This document shows, piece by piece, positions 6,621 through 13,934 of a stretch of DNA of 18,697 nucleotides. Origin of the DNA: JALYUA01 sp038229875 (lineage in GTDB: Bacteria > Acidobacteriota > Thermoanaerobaculia > UBA5066 > Gp7-AA6); contig JBBROA010000083.1 in NCBI GenBank assembly GCA_038229875.1, positions 1-18,697 on the forward strand, in the 5' to 3' direction. The notes below the pieces were generated by a model. The model was given only the letters and a program-made list of their open reading frames with translations. It had not been told where the DNA came from and ran no database searches. How positions within the stretch are numbered: the stretch's first letter is position 1; the number at the start of each line of letters is the position of its first letter. Both the position numbers and the translations under genes were made by a program.

Positions 6621-7568
6621 TCAGGCGTGCCCGCGGTTGGACGCATGGCACGTCATTTCCGATCCCCACTCGACCTGGATGGTGGCGTGGTCGACACCCG
6701 CGACTTCTTTCAATGCCTGCTGGACCGCGGCGAGGACCTCGCTGCGGGGAGTATCGGTAGCGGCGCGAATGTGCACGCTCGCGGAATGGACCCCCGACGT
6801 CAGGGTCCACATATGGAGATCGTGGATCGCCTCGACGCCGGAGACGCGCAGCACCGCCTCGCGCACGGCGGCGGGGTCGATGTTGCCGGGAGAGCCCTCG
6901 AGCAGGATGTGGGCGGACTGCTTCAGGAGCGACGCGGCCCGAGGAAGGATGAAGACGGCGACCGCCGCGGACACCGCGGGGTCGAGCCACAGCCAACCGG
7001 TCCGGGGAATCGCGATCGCGGCGGCGAGAACCGCCGCGGAGCCGAGCATGTCGGTGAACACCTCGAGGTAGGCGGCATGCATGTTCAGGTTCTCGGCGGC
7101 GCCGTGTCCATGTCCATGGCCCGTCGAGAGCAGCCGCATCGCCACCAGGTTCGCGGCGAGTGCGACGAGACCGACCCAGAGCATCACGCCGGTGCGCACG
7201 GGCATCGGAGACATCAGCCGCAGCGCCGCCTCGACGAGGATCCCGACCGCCATCAGAAGCAGGATCTCGGCGTTCACGAACGCGGCGAGGATCTCCGCCC
7301 GGTAAAGGCCGAAGCTGTGCCGCCCTGTCGGGGCGCGGCCCGCCACCGTGATCGCGGCGTACGCCAGGATGAGCGCCGCGATGTCCGCAAAGAGGTGCGC
7401 CGCATCGGCGAGGAGGGCGAGACTGCCCGAGATGATTCCGCCGGCGATCTCGAGGGCGAGAACTCCCGCCGTCAAGGCCAGGGCCGCGCGGAGGCGCCTG
7501 CGGCGGTCCTCGCGCTCGGAATCCGCGTGTTTTCCCTGGCTCTCCGCAGGCCAGCCCGCGGCGCTCAT
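6621..7568 (-). CDS. Cation diffusion facilitator (CzcD/ZitB-like metal efflux)
   Basis: A 315-residue CDF antiporter expected to export Zn2+ or a related divalent metal in exchange for protons across the inner membrane. About six hydrophobic segments span residues 28-215. The TM2 metal site is HxxxD (His58, Asp62 in LLADAAHLFAD). A histidine loop, HGHGHG at 151-156, lies before TM5, and a cytosolic C-terminal domain (from about 225) contains HDLHMWTLTSGVHSASVHI. One oddity is that the TM5 half of the transport site reads ExxxD (Glu169, Asp173 in AAYLEVFTD), where CzcD/ZitB proteins have HxxxD and Mn-type members DxxxD. The ATG overlaps the stop of the molybdenum enzyme as ATGA, so translation is coupled. 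Metal specificity is not certain. Confidence 0.93.
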   Translation of the reverse strand: MSAAGWPAESQGKHADSEREDRRRRLRAALALTAGVLALEIAGGIISGSLALLADAAHLFADIAALILAYAAITVAGRAPTGRHSFGLYRAEILAAFVNAEILLLMAVGILVEAALRLMSPMPVRTGVMLWVGLVALAANLVAMRLLSTGHGHGHGAAENLNMHAAYLEVFTDMLGSAAVLAAAIAIPRTGWLWLDPAVSAAVAVFILPRAASLLKQSAHILLEGSPGNIDPAAVREAVLRVSGVEAIHDLHMWTLTSGVHSASVHIRAATDTPRSEVLAAVQQALKEVAGVDHATIQVEWGSEMTCHASNRGHA

Positions 7569-9601
7569 TCGGCGGGAAGCCTCTCCACCTCGACCCTCGC
7601 GTCGTTGTAGCAGGCTCCCCCTCCGAGATCCGCGAGGGTGTCGGGGGCGACCGCGTTCGCCGTGGAGCCTCCGAAAGTGTTGTGGCTCCAGAGCCCCTTC
7701 GGGACGGACACGACGCCCGGACGCACCGTCGGGGCCACTCGGGCGACGCAGGAGACCCGGCCGGAAAGGTTGTGCGCCGCGACGCGGTCGCCGTCGGAGA
7801 TCCCGCGCGCCAGCGCGTCGGCGGGATGCATCTCGAGAACGGCGATGTCGCGGTAAAGCTCTCCGAGAGTCGACGTGATCGTCCGGTCGCTCGCGGGCGA
7901 CACCAGCGCGAGCGGGAAAGCCTCGGTCGCCGGGTCCTCGCGGTAGCCGTAGAGCCCCGCCGGGGCTTCGGCGTCCAGATCGGGCGGCAGGAGGTGCGCG
8001 CGGCGGTCCGGAGTTCTCGGGAAGACGTCGACGAACTGGAGCGGCGAGCGTCCGGAGGACGGCTGCGCCGTCGCATCCGAATCGAGCGAAGCGCGCCAGG
8101 AACTTCCGGACGCGTGCGCGCCGAGGATCTCCGCGGTCAGCTCGGACGCCGTCGTCGCGTCGCCGGGGCGCGCGACTCCCGCGCGGCGGCAGAGCTCGCC
8201 GAAGACTTCGTGGTTCGGCCGCGATTCGCCGACCGGCGGGATGACCGCGCGGGCTTCCTGAAGGATGTACGCGCCATATCCGCGCGAGAGCTCCGTGCGC
8301 TCGAGAAAAGTGGTGGCGGGAAGGACCACGTCCGCGTACATCGCGGTGTCGGTCATCACCGGGTCGAACACGACGGTGAAGAGGTCTTCCCGCTCGAGTC
8401 CCCTTCGGACCTTTTCCTGCTCGGGCAGGGTCATCAGTGCGTTGCAGTTGTAAACGAAGAGAAGGCGCACCGGCCGCTCCTTGTCGAGGAGGGCCTCTCC
8501 CGTGCGGCTCATGTTGATCTCGCGCGCCGGCGAGGGCTCGGACCGGGCCGCGCGGAGCGAGTCGAGCTCCCAGACCGCGGAATTCGAGAGCGTGTACCCG
8601 CCGCCGCGCACACCGAACTTTCCGCCCACCGAGGGGAGCGCGAGGATCGCGGCGGTCGCGGACCCGCCGTTTCGGTTGCGCTCGAGCCCCCATCCGCAGC
8701 GGATCGCCGCGGGGGCGGACTCCGCGTACCAGCGGGCGAAAAGCTCGAGGTCCTGCTCCGACAGGCCGGACACCGCGGCGGCTTTCGAGATCGTCCAGGT
8801 GGCGGCGCGCCGCCGCAGCTCTTCCCACCCGGTCGTGTGCTTTTCGAGGAAAGCGAGATCGGCAAATCCGTTCTCGAAGAGCCAGCGGTGAACCGACAGC
8901 GCGACCGGCAGGTCGGTCCCGGGACGCACGGGCAGGTGCAGGTCAGCCTCTCCCGCGAGGCGGGTGCGCCGGGGATCGAGCACGACCAGCCGGCCTCCCG
9001 CGCGGCGCGCCGCCTGGAGGTGCGGGAGCAGGTGAATCCCCGTCGCAGAAGGGTTCGCGCCCCAGACGACGGCGAGCTTCGCGTGCGCGTAGTCGTCGAG
9101 CGCGATCCCCGCCATCTTTCCGTAGAGGCCGAACGCCGCCCGGCCCGAAGGCGCGGAGCAGACGGTCCGCGCGAGGCGAGACGCGCCGAGGCGGGAGAAG
9201 AGCCGAGCGTCGGTGGTGTCCTGCGACAGGTAGCCGTTCGACCCGCCGTAGGAGACCGGCAGGATTGCCTCGCCCTCGCCGCTGGCCGAAAGCTCCGCCA
9301 TCCGGGAGGCGACGAGGTCGAGCGCCTCATCCCAGCCCGCCTGCCGGAATCGGCCCTCGCCCTTCGCGCCGACGCGAATCCGCGGAAAGCGGACCCGAGC
9401 CGGGCCGTGGACATGCTCGGGCAGGCGCCGGACCTTCGCGCAGATGTACCCGGCCGTCAGCGGGTTGGCGCGCGTTCCGCCCACGGAGACCGCGATCCCG
9501 TTTTCGACGTGTACCTCGAGGCTGCAGGCGTCGGGACAGTCGAGCGGGCATGCGCTCGCGACCCGGGCCGCCGGGTCAGTCGTCTCTCTTATGGCTTCCA
9601 C
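7565..9601 (-). CDS. Molybdopterin (bis-MGD) oxidoreductase, DMSO-reductase superfamily
   Basis: A 678-residue catalytic subunit of the DMSO-reductase superfamily. The N-terminal 4Fe-4S motif is CX3CX3CX27C (Cys18, Cys22, Cys26, Cys54 in ACPLDCPDAC and GYICAK). Cys148 (RTVCSAPSG) occupies the position of the Mo-ligating Cys/Sec of formate dehydrogenases (compare the RVUHGPS-type motif). Other family marks are VVWGANPSATGIHLLPHL, CGWGLERNRNGG, VYNCNAL, a YADVVLPATTFLER segment, and the C-terminal molybdopterin-binding barrel from about residue 560. There is no twin-arginine leader, so it should be cytoplasmic. No electron-transfer or membrane subunit is encoded nearby. The GTG start at 9601 overlaps the end of the upstream peptidase by 13 nt, and its stop overlaps the CDF start. 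The substrate is unknown; this CPLDCPDAC subgroup is mostly uncharacterised. Confidence 0.92.
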   Translation of the reverse strand: MEAIRETTDPAARVASACPLDCPDACSLEVHVENGIAVSVGGTRANPLTAGYICAKVRRLPEHVHGPARVRFPRIRVGAKGEGRFRQAGWDEALDLVASRMAELSASGEGEAILPVSYGGSNGYLSQDTTDARLFSRLGASRLARTVCSAPSGRAAFGLYGKMAGIALDDYAHAKLAVVWGANPSATGIHLLPHLQAARRAGGRLVVLDPRRTRLAGEADLHLPVRPGTDLPVALSVHRWLFENGFADLAFLEKHTTGWEELRRRAATWTISKAAAVSGLSEQDLELFARWYAESAPAAIRCGWGLERNRNGGSATAAILALPSVGGKFGVRGGGYTLSNSAVWELDSLRAARSEPSPAREINMSRTGEALLDKERPVRLLFVYNCNALMTLPEQEKVRRGLEREDLFTVVFDPVMTDTAMYADVVLPATTFLERTELSRGYGAYILQEARAVIPPVGESRPNHEVFGELCRRAGVARPGDATTASELTAEILGAHASGSSWRASLDSDATAQPSSGRSPLQFVDVFPRTPDRRAHLLPPDLDAEAPAGLYGYREDPATEAFPLALVSPASDRTITSTLGELYRDIAVLEMHPADALARGISDGDRVAAHNLSGRVSCVARVAPTVRPGVVSVPKGLWSHNTFGGSTANAVAPDTLADLGGGACYNDARVEVERLPAE

Positions 9602-11622
9602 GAGAGGATTCTATCGACAGTTTCGACGGCGATCGGATGGTACCCCGCGCGGGCCTTCCGGTAGATCGAGATCGCCCGCTCTTTTCCGGCGGGTGTCTTC
9701 GCGAGCGCCTCGTACAGCGGCTTCAAATACTTTCTTCTGCCGATCGAGGTCAGAAACGTTTCGAGGCGCGGCCCGTCTCCGGGGTACCCGTTCGAGACCG
9801 AGAGCAGGTGCCACTGGAACGCGATCTCCGTGTTTTTGGACTCCGACAGCCGGAACGCGGCGTCGAGATCCGCGGCCTTCTCAGCGGGAAGATCGACGGG
9901 AAGATCGCTCAGGAAGCGGAGCCACTCCAGGGTGCTCCAACGGGCGGCGGCGGCGGCGGCGGGAAGCTCTTCGGCGGAGAGCGAGCCGGCGAGCCAGCCG
10001 GCCCGCGCCGCATCGACCTTCGCAAACGCCGTGGAGGAGGTCTCCGCCGCCCCCGCCGGGATCCCGGGCGACTTCAGCCAGGCGTCGAGGTCGAATCCCG
10101 GAGGACGCCCGGAGGGGAAGAGGCGCCGGTCCAGATCATTGACGAAGTCGGCGGTGCTGACGCTCGAGAACGCGTGGCCGTCGAACCAGCCGCGGAGAAA
10201 CGCGTCGAACCGCTCCCGTCCCACCGCCTGCTCGATCGTCAGAAGAAGGAGCGCGCCCTTCTGGTAAGCGACCTCCGAGAGCACCGCGTCGGGGTCCCGC
10301 CCCGCCACGTCGGGGACGAGAGCCAGGTCCCCCGGCGCCTCGGTGCGACCGAGTTTCTCGAGGCTCTGGCGGCCGAGCACCCACTCCATCTCCGAGCGCT
10401 CGCGCCCGAAAACGCGCTCGACGATCCGGCGCTCGCAATACGTCGTGAAGCCTTCGTTCAGCCAGAAGTCGCTCCACGTCTTGTTCGTCACGAGATTTCC
10501 GGACCAGGAGTGCGCGAGCTCATGCGCGACGACGTCGACCAGGCTGCGGTCGCCGGCGAGGAGCGTCGGTGTCGCGAAGGTCAGCCGCGGGTTCTCCATC
10601 CCGCCGTAGGGGAAGCTCGGAGGCAGGACCAGGAGCTCGTAACGTTGCCACCGGTACGGGCCGAACAGCGCCTCGGCGGCCTCGATCATCTTCTCGGTGT
10701 CGGCGAACTCCCACGCGGCACGGGAAACGACGGAGGGCTCCGACCACACTCCGGCGCGCTCTCCGAGCGGCGAAAACGCCAGGTCCCCGACCGCGAGGGC
10801 GATGAGATAGGACGGAACCGGCGTGGCCATCTCAAAGCGGAATCTCCCGTCGGAAGACGGAAGTTTCCGGGCGGCGCTCATCAGAACGGTCAGGCCGGCG
10901 GGCACGCGGACTTCCGCCGACCAGGTCTGCCGCACACCCGGGCTGTCCTGCAGCGGGATCCAGCTCCGCGCGTGTATGGCCTGCGATTGCGTGAAGAGAT
11001 ACGGGCGCGCCCGGCCGGCGGTCTGCTCCGGCGCGAGCCACTGCAGGGCGGACGCTCCGGGCGAGGTCTCGTATCGGATTCGCACGTGGGTCGCGCCGTC
11101 GGGCAGCGTCACGTGGAGAGGGGCGCCCAGGATCGGATCGCGGGCGCCCATCGAAAAGGCGGCGGAGGTAAAGGGCCCCGAGCCGCCGGACGTCTCCGCC
11201 GAAAGGATCGTGAGGTCCCGCGTGTCGAGGAGAAGCGCGCCGCCTCCCGCGCTCCGCCGTTCGAGCGACAGCAGCACGCTACCGGCGAGCGTGCGGGTCT
11301 CGAACCGGACGTCGAGATCGAGCGCGATGTGGCGCACTCGCACCCGGTCCGGATTCGCGTAGGAATGAGGATCCGGTCGTCCGCTGACCGCGGCAGCGAG
11401 CGCCGGTCCGGTGGTCTTCCCGGCATTTCCGGGCGAGCCTGATCCCGCGCACGCCATGGCCGCGCAGACTAGCAGCAGGCAGGCGGCCCGGCACACGTTT
11501 CGCCCCGCGAGAGCCGAGCTACCAACGGGAGCGAGACGGCCGCGGTACAGGTCGGCAATTTCCCATGGGGAGCAAATCGGCCTTACCTCGCGCCAGGACG
11601 AACGTATTCCTCTCACGCGCAT
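9589..11622 (-). CDS. M1-family zinc metallopeptidase, leukotriene A4 hydrolase-like aminopeptidase (probable lipoprotein)
   Basis: A 677-residue aminopeptidase of MEROPS family M1. Key motifs are GGMEN at 340-344 (substrate N-terminus), the zinc site HELAH at 367-371 with Glu390 in FWLNEGFTTY, TPTLLAGDRSL, and Tyr453 in VAYQKG. All are strikingly close to human LTA4 hydrolase. Asp445 matches human Asp375, but the human Tyr378 position is Leu448. An all-helical C-terminal domain follows, as in LTA4H. A hydrophobic stretch, ACLLLVCAAMAC, ends at Cys58, which looks like a lipobox, so the enzyme is probably exported and lipid-anchored. Start: ATG 11622 has CGGAGG 4 nt upstream but gives a long n-region. 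GTG 11496 would give a compact 15-residue lipoprotein signal but has a poor ribosome site. This is the first gene of the minus-strand operon. Confidence 0.9.
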   Translation of the reverse strand: MRVRGIRSSWREVRPICSPWEIADLYRGRLAPVGSSALAGRNVCRAACLLLVCAAMACAGSGSPGNAGKTTGPALAAAVSGRPDPHSYANPDRVRVRHIALDLDVRFETRTLAGSVLLSLERRSAGGGALLLDTRDLTILSAETSGGSGPFTSAAFSMGARDPILGAPLHVTLPDGATHVRIRYETSPGASALQWLAPEQTAGRARPYLFTQSQAIHARSWIPLQDSPGVRQTWSAEVRVPAGLTVLMSAARKLPSSDGRFRFEMATPVPSYLIALAVGDLAFSPLGERAGVWSEPSVVSRAAWEFADTEKMIEAAEALFGPYRWQRYELLVLPPSFPYGGMENPRLTFATPTLLAGDRSLVDVVAHELAHSWSGNLVTNKTWSDFWLNEGFTTYCERRIVERVFGRERSEMEWVLGRQSLEKLGRTEAPGDLALVPDVAGRDPDAVLSEVAYQKGALLLLTIEQAVGRERFDAFLRGWFDGHAFSSVSTADFVNDLDRRLFPSGRPPGFDLDAWLKSPGIPAGAAETSSTAFAKVDAARAGWLAGSLSAEELPAAAAAARWSTLEWLRFLSDLPVDLPAEKAADLDAAFRLSESKNTEIAFQWHLLSVSNGYPGDGPRLETFLTSIGRRKYLKPLYEALAKTPAGKERAISIYRKARAGYHPIAVETVDRILSWKP

Positions 11623-11662
11623 CGCGCCTCCGGTTCGTGTCCACGCTCTATCATGCGCTCGA

Positions 11663-12997
11663 ATGCCTCCCGGCAACGGCAAGTCGCCTCTCCCCTCCGG
11701 GCCGGTGCTCGCCGCCGGGTCCGCGGACCGCGTTTCCTTTGCCGCCGCCTTTCGTTACTGGGCGAGGCTCGGGTGCGTGAACTTCGGCGGACCCGCCGGC
11801 CAGATTGCGATGCTGCACCGGGACCTCGTCGTGAAGCGCCGGTGGATCTCGGAGGAGCACTTTCTGCGCGCGCTCAATTTCTGCATGCTGCTGCCGGGGC
11901 CGGAAGCCACCGAGCTCGCGATCTACGTCGGGTGGCTTCTTCACGGAACGGCCGGCGGCGTCGCCGCGGGAGTGCTGTTTGTTCTTCCCTCCGTCCTCCT
12001 GTTGCTGGGGCTCTCCTGGGCCTATGCGGCGCACGGAAATCTTCCCGCGGTCGCGGGCGTCCTCTCGGGATTGAAGCCCGTCGTCGTCGCGGTGGTCGCG
12101 TTCGCGGTCTGGCGCATCGGACGCCGTGCGCTGAAACGCCCGCTCGACGCGGCCATCGCGGCAGCCGCGTTCCTCGCGCTCTCGTTGTTCCACGCGCCGT
12201 TCCCGCTCGTGATCGCGGCCGCCGCCGCCGCCGGTGCGCTCGGAAAGCCGGCGGCCGGCGCCGGCGGCGAGGTCCGCGTGGAGCAGGACGCCGCGGCGAA
12301 GGCGAGGCTTCCGGGGACCGGCCGCAACATCCGCCTCGCGCTCGTGTTCTGGGCCCTGTGGGCGGCTCCCCTCGCAGCGGTCTCGTCCGTGCTCGGCTGG
12401 AACGGGACGCACGCCCGCGCGTACCGATTCTTTTCCCAGGCGGCGTTCGTGACCTTCGGGGGCGCGTACGCCGTGCTGACCTACGTCGTGCAGGCGGCCG
12501 TCGGGCAGTTTCACTGGATTTCGCAGGCCCAGGCGGTGGATGGGCTCGCGCTGGCGGAGACGACGCCGGGGCCGCTCATCATGGTCCTCCAGTTCGTCGG
12601 CTATCTCGCCGGGTGGCAGTTCCCAGACGGGCTGTCTCGCGGAGTTTCGGCGGCTCTGGCGGCGGGGCTCACGACGTGGGCGACCTTCCTGCCCTGCTTC
12701 TTCTTCATCCTTCTCGGAGCGCCCTTCATCGAACGCCTGAGCGAAAGAGGGCGGTTGAACGCCGCGCTCTCAGGGATCACGGCTGCCGTGGTCGGGGTGA
12801 TCCTGAATCTGGCGGTGGTGTTTGCCGCCGCCGTCCTCTTCCCCCGGGGGCTCGCGGGCGGACCCGACCCGTTTTCCTCCCTCGTCGCGGCGGCGGCGCT
12901 CGCCGTGCTCATGGCCTTCGATGTCGAGGCGGCGTGGGTCGTCCTCGCCGGAGGCGTCGCGGGTCTCTCGAGGACTCTCGTGGCGGGCGGGCCCTGA
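11663..12997 (+). CDS. chrA: Chromate transporter, two-domain ChrA type
   Basis: A 444-residue integral membrane protein of the long-chain CHR family, built from two homologous halves. The first half has RLGCVNFGGPAGQIAML at 35-51 and LLPGPEATELAIYVG near 76-90. The second repeats the pattern with FFSQAAFVTFGGAYAVL at 256-272 and ETTPGPLIMVLQFVGYLAG from about 299. The halves are joined by a charged Ala/Gly/Arg linker (about 193-222). Characterised members export chromate, giving Cr(VI) resistance; many homologues have unknown anion substrates. The ATG at 11663 gives the usual N-terminal length but has no visible Shine-Dalgarno; GTG 11705 is an alternative. It is divergent from the peptidase operon, with about 40 bp between the starts. 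A T8 tract lies 34 nt after the stop. Confidence 0.92.
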   Translation: MPPGNGKSPLPSGPVLAAGSADRVSFAAAFRYWARLGCVNFGGPAGQIAMLHRDLVVKRRWISEEHFLRALNFCMLLPGPEATELAIYVGWLLHGTAGGVAAGVLFVLPSVLLLLGLSWAYAAHGNLPAVAGVLSGLKPVVVAVVAFAVWRIGRRALKRPLDAAIAAAAFLALSLFHAPFPLVIAAAAAAGALGKPAAGAGGEVRVEQDAAAKARLPGTGRNIRLALVFWALWAAPLAAVSSVLGWNGTHARAYRFFSQAAFVTFGGAYAVLTYVVQAAVGQFHWISQAQAVDGLALAETTPGPLIMVLQFVGYLAGWQFPDGLSRGVSAALAAGLTTWATFLPCFFFILLGAPFIERLSERGRLNAALSGITAAVVGVILNLAVVFAAAVLFPRGLAGGPDPFSSLVAAAALAVLMAFDVEAAWVVLAGGVAGLSRTLVAGGP

Positions 12998-12999
12998 AC

Positions 13000-13039
13000 G
13001 GCGAAATTCGCCCGAATTCTGAACAGAACAGTTTTTTTT
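13000..13039 (+). terminator. Weak putative terminator after chrA
   Basis: A 6-bp stem, GGCGAA/TTCGCC (13000-13005 and 13007-13012), lies just past the chrA stop. An alternative AATTCG/CGAATT pairing overlaps it. A run of eight T follows at 13032-13039, but 19 nt separate stem and T-run, so this is not a textbook intrinsic terminator. The T-run may instead be part of the AT-richer region upstream of the next promoter. Confidence 0.3.
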
Positions 13040-13050
13040 GACGCGCGCGA

Positions 13051-13085
13051 GGTTCATGGTGGGTTCACCAGCGGCTCCCTAGAAT
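13051..13085 (+). promoter_or_regulatory. Pho-box-like promoter of small secreted protein 1
   Basis: Two 7-mers, GGTTCAT (13051-13057) and GGTTCAC (13062-13068), repeat with an 11-bp period. TAGAAT (13080-13085) follows after 11 nt as a -10 element, and no consensus -35 is present. This is the geometry of PhoB-type activated promoters. The GTTCA core matches the PhoP direct-repeat unit known from Streptomyces and is related to the E. coli CTGTCAT repeat. The predicted transcript start near 13092 would give a leader of about 48 nt, with a small hairpin, GGCGC/GCGCC, at 13104-13118. Confidence 0.65.
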
Positions 13086-13139
13086 CCTCCCTGCTGAACG
13101 GCCGGCGCCTTTTGCGCCGCGCTCGAAAGGAGAATCGTC

Positions 13140-13427
13140 ATGAACAAGATCTCTCGCATCCTCGCCCTCGGGGTCGCGGTGGCGCTCCCGACCGGTCTCT
13201 TCGCCCAGACGGCCGCCACGAAGCCGGCCGACAAGCCGATGGCGGCCCCGACCGCGACGACCTCCACCACCGGATCGTCCTCGAGCTCGATGAGCTCCAG
13301 CGACCACACGATGGCGGACGGCTCGAAGATGAAGACCAAGAAGAAGACCACCAGGAAGTCCAACCGGAAGGGCACCAAGACTAAGACCTCCGCGACGGTC
13401 GAAGTCACGAAGGCTCCCGTCAAGTAA
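13140..13427 (+). CDS. Small secreted Ser/Thr- and Lys-rich protein 1 (Asr-like composition)
   Basis: A 95-residue protein with a Sec signal peptide (MNKISR, then a hydrophobic core) probably cleaved after Ala22 (GLFA/QT), leaving a 73-residue mature chain. The mature part is low-complexity: an Ala/Pro/Thr/Ser-rich stretch (24-57, including TTGSSSSSMSSS), then a strongly basic stretch (62-82) with about ten Lys/Arg, then TVEVTKAPVK. No cysteine or folded-domain signature is visible, so it is probably disordered in the periplasm. AAGGAG at 13127-13132 lies 7 nt before the ATG. The gene stands alone between a Pho-box-like promoter and a strong terminator. It is a paralogue of the next gene (same layout, same mature length). 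Composition, size and predicted Pho control recall E. coli Asr, but homology is not demonstrated. Confidence 0.85.
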   Translation: MNKISRILALGVAVALPTGLFAQTAATKPADKPMAAPTATTSTTGSSSSSMSSSDHTMADGSKMKTKKKTTRKSNRKGTKTKTSATVEVTKAPVK

Positions 13428-13448
13428 GACTCCCGCTTTTGCGGATCC

Positions 13449-13479
13449 AGGCGTGCCGGCGACGGCACGCCTTTTTTTT
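13449..13479 (+). terminator. Intrinsic terminator of small secreted protein 1
   Basis: A perfect 10-bp stem, AGGCGTGCCG (13449-13458) with CGGCACGCCT (13463-13472), closes a GCGA tetraloop and runs straight into eight T (13472-13479). This is a textbook Rho-independent terminator 21 nt after the stop codon. It insulates the gene from the next promoter. Confidence 0.93.
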
Positions 13480-13540
13480 ATGCCCGGGAAAGTAGCTCCT
13501 GCAGGCGCGGCGTAACGGGAGCGGCAGAAACACTCCCGGA

Positions 13541-13575
13541 TGTTCACATTCTGTTCATGGTCGCACTCTTAGAGT
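13541..13575 (+). promoter_or_regulatory. Pho-box-like promoter of small secreted protein 2
   Basis: The 7-mers TGTTCAC (13541-13547) and TGTTCAT (13552-13558) repeat with an 11-bp period. TAGAGT (13570-13575) follows after exactly 11 nt. The distance from first repeat to -10 (29 nt) is identical to that in the promoter at 13051-13085, although the spacer bases differ (ATTC versus GGTG between the repeats), which argues for conserved function. The predicted start near 13582 gives a leader of about 43 nt. Confidence 0.65.
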
Positions 13576-13624
13576 TTGCCGTATCCCCGTAGCGTGTTGC
13601 CCCGGGGTTTGAAGGAGGAATCCG

Positions 13625-13915
13625 ATGAAGAAGTCCGTCCTGTCTTCCGTTGCCATCGTCGCGGCGCTGGCGTCCCCGATGGGAGTTCTCGCTCAGACTT
13701 CTTCGACGGGCAGCCAGTCGACCACGACGACCACGAGCGCGACCGGCAGCCAGTCTTACCCGAGCACCACGACCGGCACCACGACGACCACCGGGACCCA
13801 GACGAGCATGTCCGGGAAAAAGACCACGTTGAAGAAGAAGCACACCACCACGAAGAAGCAGAAGAAGACGACGACCACCGGCGCGGCCGCGTCGACCACG
13901 CCGTCCTCGAACTAA
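13625..13915 (+). CDS. Small secreted Thr- and Lys-rich protein 2 (paralogue of protein 1)
   Basis: A 96-residue protein with a Sec signal peptide (MKKSVLSSVAIVAALAS) cleaved probably after Ala23 (GVLA/QT). The mature chain of 73 residues equals that of its upstream paralogue. Residues 24-62 are Thr/Ser/Gly rich (including STTTTTSATGSQSYPSTTT), and 64-81 are basic (GKKTTLKKK, then KKQKK). The C-terminus is Thr/Ala/Ser rich. There is no cysteine and no known domain; a disordered, polycationic periplasmic or surface protein is likely, with Ser/Thr that could be O-modified. AAGGAGG at 13612-13618 lies 6 nt before the ATG, a very strong ribosome site, so high expression on induction is expected. 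It has its own Pho-box-like promoter and terminator. Function is unknown. Confidence 0.85.
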   Translation: MKKSVLSSVAIVAALASPMGVLAQTSSTGSQSTTTTTSATGSQSYPSTTTGTTTTTGTQTSMSGKKTTLKKKHTTTKKQKKTTTTGAAASTTPSSN

Positions 13916-13934
13916 CTCTTCTTCGGAACGGATC

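Noticed and set aside
6528..7610. Plus-strand open frame of 360 codons opposite the CDF gene
   Set aside because: Low-complexity Arg/Gly/His translation with no motif; the minus strand encodes an unmistakable CDF protein.
6621..8828. 735-codon frame joining an out-of-frame shadow of the molybdenum enzyme to the CDF protein
   Set aside because: Only the part from ATG 7568 shows CDF motifs; upstream residues are an out-of-frame reading of the oxidoreductase, so this is not a fusion protein.
11649..11654. TATCAT, a possible -10 for chrA
   Set aside because: No acceptable -35 at 16-18 bp upstream, and it would place the transcript start almost on the chrA ATG.
11623..11662. Divergent promoter pair between the peptidase operon and chrA
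   Set aside because: Only 40 bp separate the starts and no convincing -35/-10 pairs could be placed on either strand; promoters may lie inside the neighbouring coding region.
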